Origin: Saccoglossus kowalevskii
Taxonomy: Eukaryota; Hemichordata; Enteropneusta; Harrimaniidae
Length of the DNA stretch: 64,000 nucleotides
Direction: 5' to 3'
Assembly (NCBI RefSeq): GCF_000003605.2
Contig: NW_003135827.1
Coordinates: 1-64,000, forward strand
Shown: positions 24,131-38,222 of the stretch, in pieces
How the letters are laid out: each line of letters begins with the position of its first letter
Position numbering within the stretch: position 1 is the stretch's first letter
The notes under the pieces: generated by a model
The model's input: only the letters and a program-made list of their open reading frames with translations
Database searches by the model: none
What the model was told of the DNA's origin: nothing
Program-made: the position numbers and the translations under genes

Positions 24131-24234
24131 TTTTGCATGCAGGTAAGGTATACCTACAGACATAACTGTGGACATTATGCTTATACTTATGTACTATGAC
24201 GTTAGTTAACATTTAATATCAGGCAATGCATTGG
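24131..24234. repeat. Marker segment 7
   Basis: Subtype 'cttatactta' with 'ctatgacg', a change shared only with the markers at 28377 and 54701. The next unit reads 'ctctggaaaagtacg'. No 'tacaaaacc' unit follows. Spacing to the previous marker is 1167 bp (8 units plus one inserted base). Confidence 0.95.
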
Positions 24235-27200
24235 TTCATTACCCTGGCTACGTGTTAAAATGGTTATGAATTCACTCTGGAAAAGTACGTACATAACCGA
24301 CCAATCGTGGACTTTAATTCAATGTGTTGGTCAGGGTTCTGACCCTGTGTATTTTTCGGTGGGTACCGTTTAATTTCACTACCCTGGCTACGCGTTAAAA
24401 TGGTTATGAATTCATTTTGGATAAGTACGTACATAACCGACCAATCGTGGACTTTAATTCAATGTGTTGGTCAGGGTTCTGACCCTGTGTATTTTTCGGT
24501 GGGTACCGTTTAATTTCACTACCCTGGCTACATGTTAAAATGGTTATGAATTCATTTTGGATAAGTACGTACATAACCGACCAATCGTGGGCTTTAATTC
24601 AATGTGTTGGTCAGGGTTCTGACCCTGTGTATTTTTCGGTGGGTACCGTTTAATTTCACTACCCTGGCTACGTGTTAAAATGGTTATGAATTCATTTTGG
24701 ATAAATACGTACATAACCGACCAATCGTGGACTTTAATTCAATGTGTTGGTCAGGGTTCTGACCCTGTGTATTTTTCGGTGGGTACCGTTTAATTTCACT
24801 ACCCTGGCTACGCGTTAAAATGGTTATGAATTCATTTTGGATAAGTACGTACATAACCGACCAATCATGGACTTTAATTCAATGTGTTGGTCAGGGTTCT
24901 GACCCCGTGTATTTTTCGGTGGGTACCGTTTAATTTCACTACCCTGGCTACGTGTTAAAATGGTTATGAATTCATTTTGGATAAGTACGTACATAACCGA
25001 CCAATCGTGGACTTTAATTCAATGTGTTGGTCAGGGTTCTGACCCTGTGTATTTTTCGGTGGGTACCGTTTAATTTCACTATCCTGGCTACGCGTTAAAA
25101 TGGTTATGAATTCATTTTGGATAAGTATGTACATAACTGACCAATCGTGGACTTTAATTCAATGTGTTGGTCAGGGTTCTGACCTTGTGTATTTTTCGGT
25201 GGGTACCGTTTAATTTCCCTACCCTGGCTACGCGTTAAAATGGTTATGAATTCATTTTGGATAAGTACGTACATAACCGACCAATCGTGGACTTTAATTC
25301 AATGTGTTGGTCAGGGTTCTGACCCTGTGTATTTTTCGGTGGGTACCGTTTAATTTCACTACCCTGGCTACGCGTTAAAATGGTTATGAATTCATTTTGG
25401 ATAAGTACGTACATAACCGACCAATCGTGGACTTTAATTCAATGTGTTGGTCAGGGTTCTGACCCTGTGTATTTTTCGGTGGGTACCGTTTAATTTCACT
25501 ATCCTGGCTACGTGTTAAAATGGTTATGAATTCATTTTGGATAAGTACGTACATAACCGACCAATCGTGGACTTTAATTCAGTGTGTTGGTCAGGGTTCT
25601 GACCCTGTGTATTTTTCGGTGGGTACTGTTTAATTTCACTACCCTGGCTACGCGTTAAAATGGTTATGAATTCATTTTGGATAAGTACGTACATAACCGA
25701 CCAATCGTGGACTTTAATTCAATGTGTTGGTCAGGGTTCTGACCCTGTGTATTTTTCGGTGGGTACCGTTTAATTTCACTACCCTGGCTACGTGTTAAAA
25801 TGGTTATGAATTCATTTTGCATAAGTACGTACATAACCGACCAATCGTGGTCTTTAATTCAATGTGTTGGTCAGGGTTCTGACCCTGTGTATTTTTCGGT
25901 GGGTACCGTTTAATCTCACTACCCTGGCTACACGTTAAAATGGTTATGAATTCATTTTGGATAAGTACGTACATAACCGACCAATCGTGGACTTTAATTC
26001 AATGTGTTGGTCAGGGTTCTGACCCTGTGTATTTTTCGGTGGGTACCGTTTAATTTCACTATCCTGGCTACGTGTTAAAATGGTTATGAATTCATTTTGG
26101 ATAAGTACGTACATAACCGACCAATCGTGGACTTTAATTCAATGTGTTGGTCAGGGTTCTGACCCTGTGTATTTTTCGGTGGGTACCGTTTAATTTCACT
26201 ACCCTGGCTACGCGTTAAAATGGTTATGAATTCATTTTGGATAAGTACGTACATAACCGACCAATCGTGGACTTTAATTCAATGTGTTGGTCAGGGTTCT
26301 GACCCTGTGTATTTTTCGGTGGGTACCGTTTAATTTCACTACCCTGGCTACGTGTTAAAATGGTTATGAATTCATTTTGCATAAGTACGTACATAACCGA
26401 CCAATCATGGACTTTAATTCAATGTGTTGGTCAGGGTTCTGACCCTGTGTATTTTTCGGTGGGTACCGTTTAATTTCACTACCCTGGCTACGCGCTAAAA
26501 TGGTTATGAATTCATTTTGGATAAGTACGTACATAACCGACCAATCGTGAACTTTAATTCAATGTGTTGGTCAGGGTTCTGACCCTGTGTATTTTTCGGT
26601 GGGTACCGTTTAATTTCACTACCCTGGCTACGCGTTAAAATGGTTATGAATTCATTTTGGATAAGTACGTACATAACCGACCAATCGTGGACTTTAATTC
26701 AATGTGTTGGTCAGGGTTCTGACCCTGTGTATTTTTCGGTGGGTACCGTTTAATTTCACTACCCTGGCTACGCGTTAAAATGGTTATGAATTCATTTTGG
26801 ATAAATACGTACATAACCGACCAATCGTGGACTTTAATTCAATATGTTGGTCAGGGTTCTGACCCTGTGTATTTTTCGGTGGGTACCGTTTAATTTCACT
26901 ACCCTGGCTACACGTTAAAATGGTTATGAATTCATTTTGGATAAGTACGTACATAACCGACCAATCGTGGACTTTAATTCTATGTGTTGGTCAGGGTTCT
27001 GATCCTGTGTATTTTTCGGTGGGTACCGTTTAATTTCACTATCCTGGCTACGTGTTAAAATGGTTATGAATTCATTTTGGATAAGTACGTACATAACCGA
27101 CCAATCGTAGACTTTAATTCAATGTGTTGGTCAGGTTCTGACCCTGTGTATTTTTCGGTGGGTACCATTTAATTTCACTACCCTGGGTACGCGTTAAAAT

Positions 27201-28376
27201 GGTTATGAATTCATTTTGGATAAGTACGTACATAACCGACCAATCGTGGACTTTAATTCAATGTGTTGGTCAGGGTTCTGACCCTGTGTATTTTTCGGTG
27301 GGTACCGTTTAATTTCACTACCCTGGCTACGTGTTAAAATGGTTATGAATTCATTTTGGATAAGTACGTACATAACCGACCAATCGTGGGCTTTAATTCA
27401 ATGTGTTGGTCAGGGTTCTGACCCTGTGTATTTTTCGGTGGGTACCGTTTAATTTCACTACCCTGGCTACGTGTTAAAATGGTTATGAATTCATTTTGCA
27501 TAAGTACGTACATAACCCACCAATCGTGGACTTTAATTCAATGTGTTGGTCAGGGTTCTGACCCTGTGTATTTTTCGGTGGGTACCGTTTAATTTCACTA
27601 TCCTGGCTACGTGTTAACATGGTTATGAATTCATTTTGGATAAGTACGTACATAACCGACCAATCGTGGACTTTAATTCAATGTGTTGGTCAGGGTTCTG
27701 ACCCTGTGTATTTTTCGGTGGGTACCGTTTAATTTCACTATCCTGGCTACGTGTTAAAATGGTTATGAATTCATTTTGGATAAGTACGTACATAACCGAC
27801 CAATCGTGGGCTTTAATTCAATGTGTTGGTCAGGGTTCTGACCCTGTGTATTTTTCGGTGGGTACCGTTTAATTTCACTACCCTGGCTACGTGTTAAAAT
27901 GGTTATGAATTCATTTTGGATAAGTACGTACATAACCGACCAATCGTGGGCTTTAATTCAATGTGTTGGTCAGGGTTCTGACCCTGTGTATTTTTCGGTG
28001 GGTACCGTTTAAATTCACTACCCTGGCTACGTGTTAAAATGGTTATGAATTCATTTTGCATAAGTACGTACATAACCGACCAATCGTGGACTTTAATTCA
28101 ATGTGTTGGTCAGGGTAACTGACCCTGTGTATTTTTCGGTGGGTACCGTTTAATTTCACTATCCTGGCTACGTGTTAAAATGGTTATGAATCATTTTGGA
28201 TAAGTACGTACATAACCGACCAATCGTGGACTTTAAATTCAATGTGTTGGTCAGGGTTCTGACCCTGTGTATTTTTCGGTGGGTACCGTTTAATTTCACT
28301 ACCCTGGCTACGTGTTAAAATGGTTATGAATTCATTTTGCATAAGTACGTACATAACCGACTAATCGTGGACTTTA

Positions 28377-28480
28377 TTTTGCATGCAGGTAAGGTATACC
28401 TACAGACATAACTGTGGACATTATGCTTATACTTATGTACTATGACGTTAGTTAACATTTAATATCAGGCAATGCATTGG
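28377..28480. repeat. Marker segment 8
   Basis: Subtype 'cttatactta' with 'ctatgacg'. Followed by two 'ctctgg' units, then 'tttgcataag' with 'caatcatgg', then another 'tttgcataag', a series also seen after the marker at 56977. Spacing from the previous marker is 4246 bp, exactly 30 units. Confidence 0.95.
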
Positions 28481-31361
28481 TTCATTACCCTGGCTACGTG
28501 TTAAAATGGTTATGAATTCACTCTGGATAAGTACGTACATAACCGACCAATCGTGGACTTTAATTCAATGTGTTGGTCAGGGTTCTGACCCTGTGTATTT
28601 TTCGGTGGGTACCGTTTAATTTCACTATCCTGGCTACGTGTTAAAATGGTTATGAATTCACTCTGGATAAGTACGTACATAACCGACCAATCGTGGACTT
28701 TAATTCAATGTGTTGGTCAGGGTTCTGACCCTGTGTATTTTTCGGTGGGTACCGTTTAATTTCACTACCCTGGCTACGTGTTAAAATGGTTATGAATTCA
28801 TTTTGCATAAGTACGTACATAACCGACCAATCATGGACTTTAATTCAATGTGTTGGTCAGGGTTCTGACCCTGTGTATTTTTCGGTGGGTACCGTTTAAT
28901 TTCACTACCCTGGCTACGTGTTAAAATGGTTATGAATTCATTTTGCATAAGTACGTACATAACCGACCAATCGTGGACTTTAATTCAATGTGTTGGTCAG
29001 GGTTCTGACCCTGTGTATTTTTCGGTGGGTACCGTTTAATTTCACTACCCTGGCTACATGTTAAAATGGTTATGAATTCATTTTGGGTAAGTACGTACAT
29101 AACCGACCAATCGTGGACTTTAATTCAATGTGTTGGTCAGGGTTCTGACCCTGTGTATTTTTCGGTGGGTACCGTTTAATTTCACTACCCTGGCTACGTG
29201 TTAAAATGGTTATGAATTCATTTTGGATAAGTACGTACATAACCGACCAATCGTGGACTTTAATTCAATGTGTTGGTCAGGGTTCTGACCCTGTGTATTT
29301 TTCGGTGGGTACCGTTTAATTTCACTATCCTGGCTACGTGTTAAAATGGTTATGAATTCATTTTGGATAAGTACGTACATAACCGACCAATCGTGGACTT
29401 TAATTCAATGTGTTGGTCAGGGTTCTGACCCTGTGTATTTTTCGGTGGGTACCGTTTAATTTCACTATCCTGGCTACGTGTTAAAATGGTTATGAATTCA
29501 TTTTGGATAAGTACGTACATAACCGACCAATCGTGGACTTTAATTCAATGTGTTGGTCAGGGTTCTGACCCTGTGTATTTTTCGGTGGGTACCGTTTAAT
29601 TTCACTACCCTGGCTACGTGTTAAAATGGTTATGAATTCATTTTGGATAAGTACGTACATAACTGACCAATCGTGGACTTTAATTCAATGTGTTGGTCAG
29701 GGTTCTGACCCTGTGTATTTTTCGGTGGGTACCGTTTAATTTCACTACCCTGGCTACACGTTAAAATGGTTATGAATTCATTTTGGATAAGTACGTACAT
29801 AACCGACCAATCGTGGACTTTAATTCAATGTGTTGGTCAGGGTTCTGACCCTGTGTATTTTTCGGTGGGTACCGTTTAATTTCACTATCCTGGCTACGTG
29901 TTAAAATGGTTATGAATTCATTTTGGATAAGTACGTACATAACCGACCAATCGTGGACTTTAATTCAATGTGTTGGTCAGGGTTCTGACCCTGTGTATTT
30001 TTCGGTGGGTACCGTTTAATTTCACTACCCTGGCTACGCGTTAAAATGGTTATGAATTCATTTTGGATAAGTACGTACATAACCGACCAATCGTGGACTT
30101 TAATTCAATGTGTTGGTCAGGGTTCTGACCCTGTGTATTTTTCGGTGGGTACCGTTTAATTTCACTACCCTGGCTACGCGTTAAAATGGTTATGAATTCA
30201 TTTTGGATAAGTACGTACATAACCGACCAATCGTGGACTTTAATTCAATGTGTTGGTCAGGGTTCTGACCCTGTGTATTTTTTGGTGGGTACCGTTTAAT
30301 TTCACTATCCTGGCTACGTGTTCAAATGGTTATGAATTCATTTTGGATAAGTACGTACATAACCGACCAATCGTGGACTTTAATTCAATGTGTTGGTCAG
30401 GGTTCTGACCCTGTGTATTTTTCGGTGGGTACCGTTTAATTTCACTACCCTGGCTACGCGTTAAAATGGTTATGAATTCATTTTGATAAGTACGTACATA
30501 ACCGACCAATCGTGGACTTTAATTCAATGTGTTGGTCAGGGTTCTGACCCTGTGTATTTTTCGGTGGGTACCGTTTAATTTCACTATCCTGGCTATGTGT
30601 TAAAATGGTTATGAATTCATTTTGGATAAGTACGTACATAACCGACCAATCGTGGACTTTAATTCAATGTGATGGTCAGGGTTCTGACCCTGTGTATTTT
30701 TCGGTGGGTACCGTTTAATTTCACTACCCTGGCTACGCGTTAAAATGGTTATGAATTCATTTTGGATAAGTACGTACATAACCGACCAATCGTGGACTTT
30801 AATTCAATGTGTTGGTCAGGGTTCTGACCCTGTGTATTTTTCGGTGGGTACCGTTTAATTTCACTACCCTGGCTACGCGTTAAAATGGTTATGAATTCAT
30901 TTTGGATAAGTACGTACATAACCGACCAATCGTGGACTTTAATTCAATGTGTTGGTCAGGGTTCTGACCCTGTGTATTTTTTGGTGGGTACCGTTTAATT
31001 TCACTATCCTGGCTACGTGTTCAAATGGTTATGAATTCATTTTGGATAAGTACGTACATAACCGACCAATCGTGGACTTTAATTCAATGTGTTGGTCAGG
31101 GTTCTGACCCTGTGTATTTTTCGGTGGGTACCGTTTAATTTCACTACCCTGGCTACGTGTTAAAATGGTTATGAATTCATTTTGGATAAGTACGTACATA
31201 ACCGACCAATCGTGGACTTTAATTCAATGTGTTGGTCAGGGTTCTGACCCTGTGTATTTTTCGGTGGGTACCGTTTAATTTCACTACCCTGGCTACGTGT
31301 TAAAATGGTTATGAATTCATTTTGCATAAGTACGTGCATAACCGACCAATCGTGGACTTTA

Positions 31362-31465
31362 TTTTGCATGCAGGTAAGGTATACCTACAGACATAACTGT
31401 GGACATTATGCTTAAACTTATGTACTAAGACGTTAGTTAACATTTAATATCAGGCAATGCATTGG
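31362..31465. repeat. Marker segment 9
   Basis: Subtype 'cttaaactta'. The standard part of the unit has 'gtacgtgcata', shared with the marker unit at 36953. Followed by the full series: 'ctctgg', 'ctctgg' with 'tacaaaacc', 'tatgtg', 'tatgcg', then 'taatctcac' with 'gacttcatttt'. Confidence 0.95.
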
Positions 31466-33087
31466 TTCATTACCCTGGCTACGTGTTAAAATGGTTATGA
31501 ATTCACTCTGGATAAGTACGTACATAACCGACCAATCGTGGACTTTAATTCAATGTGTTGGTCAGGGTTCTGACCCTGTGTATTTTTCGGTGGGTACCGT
31601 TTAATTTCACTATCCTGGCTACGTGTTAAAATGGTTATAAATTCACTCTGGATAAGTACGTACAAAACCGACCAATCGTGGACTTTAATTCAATGTGTTG
31701 GTCAGGGTTCTGACCCTGTGTATTTTTCGGTGGGTACCGTTTAATTTCACTATCCTGGCTATGTGTTAAAATGGTTATGAATTCATTTTGGATAAGTACG
31801 TACATAACCGACCAATCGTGGACTTTAATTCAATGTGTTGGTCAGGGTTCTGACCCTGTGTATTTTTCGATGGGTACCGTTTAATTTCACTACCCTGGCT
31901 ATGCGTTAAAATGGTTATGAATTCATTTTGGATAAGTACGTACATAACCGACCAATCGTGGACTTTAATTCAATGTGTTGGTCAGGGTTCTGACCCTGTG
32001 TATTTTTCGGTGGGTACCATTTAATCTCACTACCCTGGCTACGCGTTAAAATGGTTATGACTTCATTTTGGATAAGTACGTACATAACCGACCAATCGTG
32101 GACTTTAATTCAATGTGTTGGTCAGGGTTCTGACCCTGTGTATTTTTCGGTGGGTACCGTTTAATTTCACTACCCTGGCTACGCGTTAAAATGGTTATGA
32201 ATTCATTTTGGATAAGTACGTACATAACCGACCAATCGTGGACTTTAATTCAATGTGTTGGTCAGGGTTCTGACCCTGTGTATTTTTCGGTGGGTACCGT
32301 TTAATTTCACTACCCTGGCTACGCGTTAAAATGGTTATGAATTCATTTTGGATAAGTACGTACATAACCGACCAATCGTGGACTTTAATTCAATGTGTTG
32401 GTCAGGGTTCTGACCCTGTGTATTTTTCGGTGGGTACCGTTTAATTTCACTACCCTGGCTACGCGTTAAAATGGTTATGAATTCATTTTGGATAAGTACG
32501 TACATAACCGACCAATCGTGGACTTTAATTCAATGTGTTGGTCAGGGTTCTGACCCTGTGTATTTTTCGGTGGGTACCGTTTAATTTCACTACCCTGGCT
32601 ACGTGTTAAAATGGTTATGAATTCATTTTGGATAAGTACGTACATAACCGACCAATCGTGGACTTTAATTCAATGTGTTGGTCAGGGTTCTGACCCTGTG
32701 TATTTTTCGGTGGGTACCGTTTAATTTCACTACCCTGGCTACGTGTTAAAATGGTTATGAATTCATTTTGGATAAGTACGTACATAACCGACCAATCGTG
32801 GACTTTAATTCAATGTGTTGGTCAGGGTTCTGACCCTGTGTATTTTTCGGTGGGTACCGTTTAATTTCACTACCCTGGCTACGCGTTAAAATGGTTATGA
32901 ATTCATTTTGGATAAGTACGTACATAACCGACCAATCTTGGACTTTATTTCAATATGTTGGTCAGGGTTCTGACCCTGTGTATTTTTCGGTGGGTACCGT
33001 TTAATTTCACTACCCTGGCTACGTGTTAAAATGGTTATGAATTCATTTTGCATAAGTACGTACATAACCGACCAATCTTGGGCTTTA

Positions 33088-33191
33088 TTTTGCATGCAGG
33101 TAAGGTATACCTACAGACATAACTGTGGACATTATGCTCATACTTATGTACTAAGACGTTAGTTAACATTTAATATCAGGCAATGCATTGG
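33088..33191. repeat. Marker segment 10
   Basis: Subtype 'gctcatactta' (private C). Both its own standard part and the unit before it carry type A 'caatcttgg', unlike all other markers, which suggests exchange with a type A monomer. It also has 'gggcttta'. Spacing from the previous marker is 1726 bp, exactly 12 units. Confidence 0.95.
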
Positions 33192-35086
33192 TTCATTACC
33201 CTGGCTACGTGTTAAAATGGTTATGAATTCACTCTGGATAAGTACGTACATAACCGACCAATCGTGGACTTTAATTCAATGTGTTGGTCAGGGTTCTGAC
33301 CCTGTGTATTTTTTGGTGGGTACCGTTTAATTTCACTACCCTGGCTACGTGTTAAAATGGTTATGAATTCATTTTGGATAAGTACGTACATAACCGACCA
33401 ATCGTGGACTTTAATTCAATGTGTTGGTCAGGGTTCTGACCCTGTGTATTTTTCGGTGGGTACCGTTTAATTTCACTACCCTGGCTACGTGTTAAAATGG
33501 TTATGAATTCATTTTGGATAAGTACGTACATAACCGACCAATCGTGGACTTTAATTCAATGTGTTGGTCAGGGTTCTGACCCTGTGTATTTTTCGGTGGG
33601 TACCGTTTAATTTCACTACCCTGGATACGTGTTAAAATGGTTATGAATTCATTTTGGATAAGTACGTACATAACCGACCTATCGTGGACTTTAATTCAAT
33701 GTGTTGGTCAGGGTTCTGACCCTGTGTATTTTTCGGTGGGTACCGTTTAATTTCACTATCCTGGCTACGTGTTAAAATGGTTATGAATTCACTCTGGATA
33801 AGTACGTACATAACCGACCAATCGTGGACTTTAATTCAATGTGTTGGTCAGGGTTCTGACCCTGTGTATTTTTCGGTGGGTACCGTTTAATTTCACTACC
33901 CTGGCTACGTGTTTAAATGGTTATGAATTCATTTTGGATAAGTACGTACATAACCGACCAAATCGTGGACTTAATTCAGTGTGTTGGTCAGGGTTCTGAC
34001 CCTGTGTATTTTCGGTGGGTCACGTTAATTCACTATCCTGGCTACGCGTAAAATGGGTATGAATTCATTTTGGATAAGTACGTACATAACCGACCATCGT
34101 GGACTTTAATTCAATGTGTGGTCAGGGTTCTGACCCTGTGTATTTTTCGGTGGGTACCGTTTAAATTTCACTACCCTGGCTACGCGTTAAAATGGTTATG
34201 AATTCATTTGGATAAGTACGTACATAACCGACCAATCGTGGACTTTAATTCAATGTGTTGGTCAGGGTTCTGACCCTGTGTATTTTTCGGTGGGTACCGT
34301 TTAATTTCACTACCCTGGCTACGTGTTAAAATGGTTATGAATTCATTTTGGATAAGTACGTACATAACCGACCAATCGTGGACTTTAATTCAATGTGTTG
34401 GTCAGGGTTCTGACCCTGTGTATTTTCGGTGTGTACCGTTTAATTTCACTACCCTGGCTACGTGTTAAAATGGTTATGAATTCATTTTGCATGAGAACGT
34501 ACATAACCGACCAATCGTGGACTTTAATTCAATGTGTTGGTCAGGGTTCTGACCCTGTGTATTTTTCGGTGGGTACTGTTTAATTTCACTACCCTGGCTA
34601 CGCGTTAAAATGGTTATGAATTCATTTTGGATAAGTACGTACATAACCGACCAATTGTGGACTTTAATTCAATGTGTTGGTCAGGGTTCTGACCCTGTGT
34701 ATTTTTCGGTGGGTACCGTTTAATTTCACTATCCTGGCTACGTGTTAAAATGGTTATGAATTCATTTTGGATAAGTACGTACATAACCGACCAATTGTGG
34801 ACTTTAATTCAATGTGTTGGTCAGGATTCTGACCCTGTGTATTTTTCGGTGGGTACCGTTTAATTTCACTACCCTGGCTACGTGTTAAAATGGTTATGAA
34901 TTCATTTTGGATAAGTACGTACATAACCGACCAATCGTGGACTTTAATTCAATGTGTTGGTCAGCGTTCTGACCCTGTGTATTTTTCGGTGGGTACCGTT
35001 TAATTTCACTACCCTGGCTACGTGTTAAAATGGTTATGAATTCATTTTGGATAAGTACGTACATAACCGACCAATCGTGGACTTTA

Positions 35087-35190
35087 TTTTGCATGCAGGT
35101 AAGGTATACCTACAGACATAACTGTGGACATTATGCTTATACTTATGTACTAAGACGTTAGTTAACAATTAATATCAGGCAATGCATTGG
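35087..35190. repeat. Marker segment 11
   Basis: Subtype 'cttatactta' with private 'gttaacaatt' for 'gttaacattt'. The unit has 'ttttggataag'. It is followed by 'tggctatgtg' and 'ctctgg'. No 'tacaaaacc' unit follows. Confidence 0.95.
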
Positions 35191-36952
35191 TTCATTACCC
35201 TGGCTATGTGTTAAAATGGTTATGAATTCACTCTGGATAAGTACGTACATAACCGACCAATCGTGGACTTTAATTCAATGTGTTGGTCAGGGTTCTGACC
35301 CTGTGTATTTTTCGGTGGGTACCGTTTAATTTCACTACCCTGGCTACGCGTTAAAATGGTTATGAATTCATTTTGGATAAGTACGTACATAACCGACCAA
35401 TCGTGGACTTTAATTCAATGTGTTGGTCAGGGTTCTGACCCTGTGTATTTTTCGGTGGGTACCGTTTAATTTCACTACCCTGGCTACGCGTTAAAATGGT
35501 TATGAATTCGTTTTGGATAAGTACGTACATAACCGACCAATCGTGGACTTTAATTCAATGTGTTGGTCAGGGTTCTGACCCTGTGTATTTTTCGGTGGGT
35601 ACCGTTTAATTTCACTACCCTGGCTACGTGTTAAAATGGTTATGAATTCATTTTGCATAAGTACGTACATAACCGACCAATCGTGGACTTTAATTCAATG
35701 TGTTGGTCAGGGTTCTGACCCTGTGTATTTTTCGGTGGGTACCGTTTAATTTCACTACCCTGGCTACGTGTTAAAATGGTTATGAATTCATTTTGGATAA
35801 GTACGTACATAACCGACCAATCGTGGACTTTAATTCAATGTGTTGGTCAGGGTTCTGACCCTGTGTATTTTTCGGTGGGTACCGTTTAATTTCACTACCC
35901 TGGCTACGTGTTAAAATGGTTATGAATTCATTTTGGATAAGTACGTACATAACCGACCAATCGTGGACTTTAATTCAATGTGTTGGTCAGGGTTCTGACC
36001 CTGTGTATTTTTCGGTGGGTACCGTTTAATTTCACTACCCTGGCTACGTGTTAAAATGGTTATGAATTCATTTTGGATAAGTACGTACATAACCGACCAA
36101 TCGTGGACTTTAATTCAATGTGTTGGTCAGGGTTCTGACCCTGTGTATTTTTCGGTGGGTACCGTTTAATTTCACTACCCTGGCTACGCGTTAAAATGGT
36201 TATGAATTCATTTTGGATAAGTACGTACATAACCGACCAATCGTGGACTTTAATTCAATGTGTTGGTCAGGGTTCTGACCCTGTGTATTTTTCGGTGGGT
36301 ACCGTTTAATTTCACTACCCTGGCTACGCGTTAAAATGGTTATGAATTCATTTTGGATAAGTACATACATAACCGACCAATCGTGGACTTTAATTCAATG
36401 TGTTGGTCAGGGTTCTGACCCTGTGTATTTTTCGGTGGGTACCGTTTAATTTCACTACCCTGGCTACGCGTTAAAATGGTTATGAATTCATTTTGGATAA
36501 GTACGTACATAACCGACCAATCGTGGACTTTAATTCAATGTGTTGGTCAGGGTTCTGACCCTGTGTATTTTTCGGTGGGTACCATTTAATTTCACTACCC
36601 TGGCTACGTGTTAAAATGGTTATGAATTCATTTTGCATAAGTACGTACATAACCGACCAATCGTGGACTTTAATTCAATGTGTTGGTCAGGGTTCTGACC
36701 CTGTGTATTTTTCGGTGGGTACCGTTTAATTTCACTACCCTGGCTACGCGTTAAAATGGTTATGAATTCATTTTGGATAAGTACGTACATAACCGACCAA
36801 TCGTGGACTTTAATTCAATGTGTTGGTCAGGGTTCTGACCCTGTGTATTTTTCGGTGGGTACCGTTTAATTTCACTGCCCTGGCTACGTGTTAAAATGGT
36901 TATGAATTCATTTTGGATAAGTACGTGCATAACCGACCAATCGTGGACTTTA

Positions 36953-37056
36953 TTTTGCATGCAGGTAAGGTATACCTACAGACATAACTGTGAACATTAT
37001 GCTTATACTTATGTACTAAGACGTTAGTTAACATTTAATATCAGGCAATGCATTGG
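36953..37056. repeat. Marker segment 12
   Basis: Subtype 'cttatactta' with private 'gtgaacatt'. Spacing from the previous marker is 1866 bp, exactly 13 units. It starts a block (variants 'ctgatgctgtg', 'ggccatgcg', 'gcgtttaaatgg', 'ctttaaatcaatg', 'caattgtgg', 'gtacggttt') repeated after the next marker at a 1166-bp offset. Confidence 0.95.
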
Positions 37057-38118
37057 TTCATTACCCTGGCTACGTGTTAAAATGGTTATGAATTCACTCT
37101 GGATAAGTACGTACATAACCGACCAATCGTGGACTTTAATTCAATGTGTTGGTCAGGGTTCTGATGCTGTGTATTTTTCGGTGGGTACCGTTTAATTTCA
37201 CTATCCTGGCCATGCGTTAAAATGGTTATGAATTCATTTTGGATAAGTACGTACATAACCGACCAATCGTGGACTTTAATTCAATGTGTTGGTCAGGGTT
37301 CTGACCCTGTGTATTTTTCGGTGGGTACCGTTTAATTTCACTACCCTGGCTACGCGTTTAAATGGTTATGAATTCATTTTGGATAAGTACGTACATAACC
37401 GACCAATCGTGGACTTTAAATCAATGTGTTGGTCAGGGTTCTGACCCTGTGTATTTTTCGGTGGGTACCGTTTAATTTCACTACCCTGGCTACACGTTAA
37501 AATGGTTATGAATTCATTTTGGATAAGTACGTACATAACCGACCAATTGTGGACTTTAATTCAATGTGTTGGTCAGGGTTCTGACCCTGTGTATTTTTCG
37601 GTGGGTACGGTTTAATTTCACTACCCTGGCTACGCGTTAAAATGGTTATGAATTCATTTTGGATAAGTACGTACATAACCGACCAATCGTGGACTTTAAT
37701 TCAATGTGTTGGTCAGGGTTCTGACCCTGTGTATTTTTCGGTGGGTACCGTTTAATTTCACTATCCTGGCTACGCGTTAAAATGGTTATGAATTCATTTT
37801 GGATAAGTACGTACATAACCGACCAATCGTGGACTTTAATTCAATGTGTTGGTCAGGGTTCTGACCCTGTGTATTTTTCGGTGGGTACCGTTTAATTTCA
37901 CTACCCTGGCTACGCGTTAAAATGGGTATGAATTCATTTTGGATAAGTATGTACATAACCGACCAAACGTGGACTTTAATTCAATGTGTTGGTCAGGGTT
38001 CTGACCCTGTGTATTTTTCGGTGGGTACCGTTTAATTTCACTGCCCTGGCTACGTGTTAAAATGGTTATGAATTCATTTTGGATAAGTACGTACATAACC
38101 GACCAATCGTGGACTTTA

Positions 38119-38222
38119 TTTTGCATGCAGGTAAGGTATACCTACAGACATAACTGTGGACATTATGCTTATACTTATGTACTAAGACGTTAGTTAACAT
38201 TTAATATCAGGCAATGCATTGG
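38119..38222. repeat. Marker segment 13
   Basis: Subtype 'cttatactta'. Exactly 1166 bp (8 units) after the previous marker and followed by the same series of rare variants up to about 38806, so this marker plus about four downstream monomers is a tandem duplicate of 36953-37640. Confidence 0.95.

Noticed and set aside
22964-24234. A fixed higher-order repeat of about 1 kb
   Set aside because: Spacings of 1026 and 1167 bp occur here, and 1166 bp at 36953, but other intervals range up to 5.6 kb and internal monomer order differs, so no single higher-order length applies.
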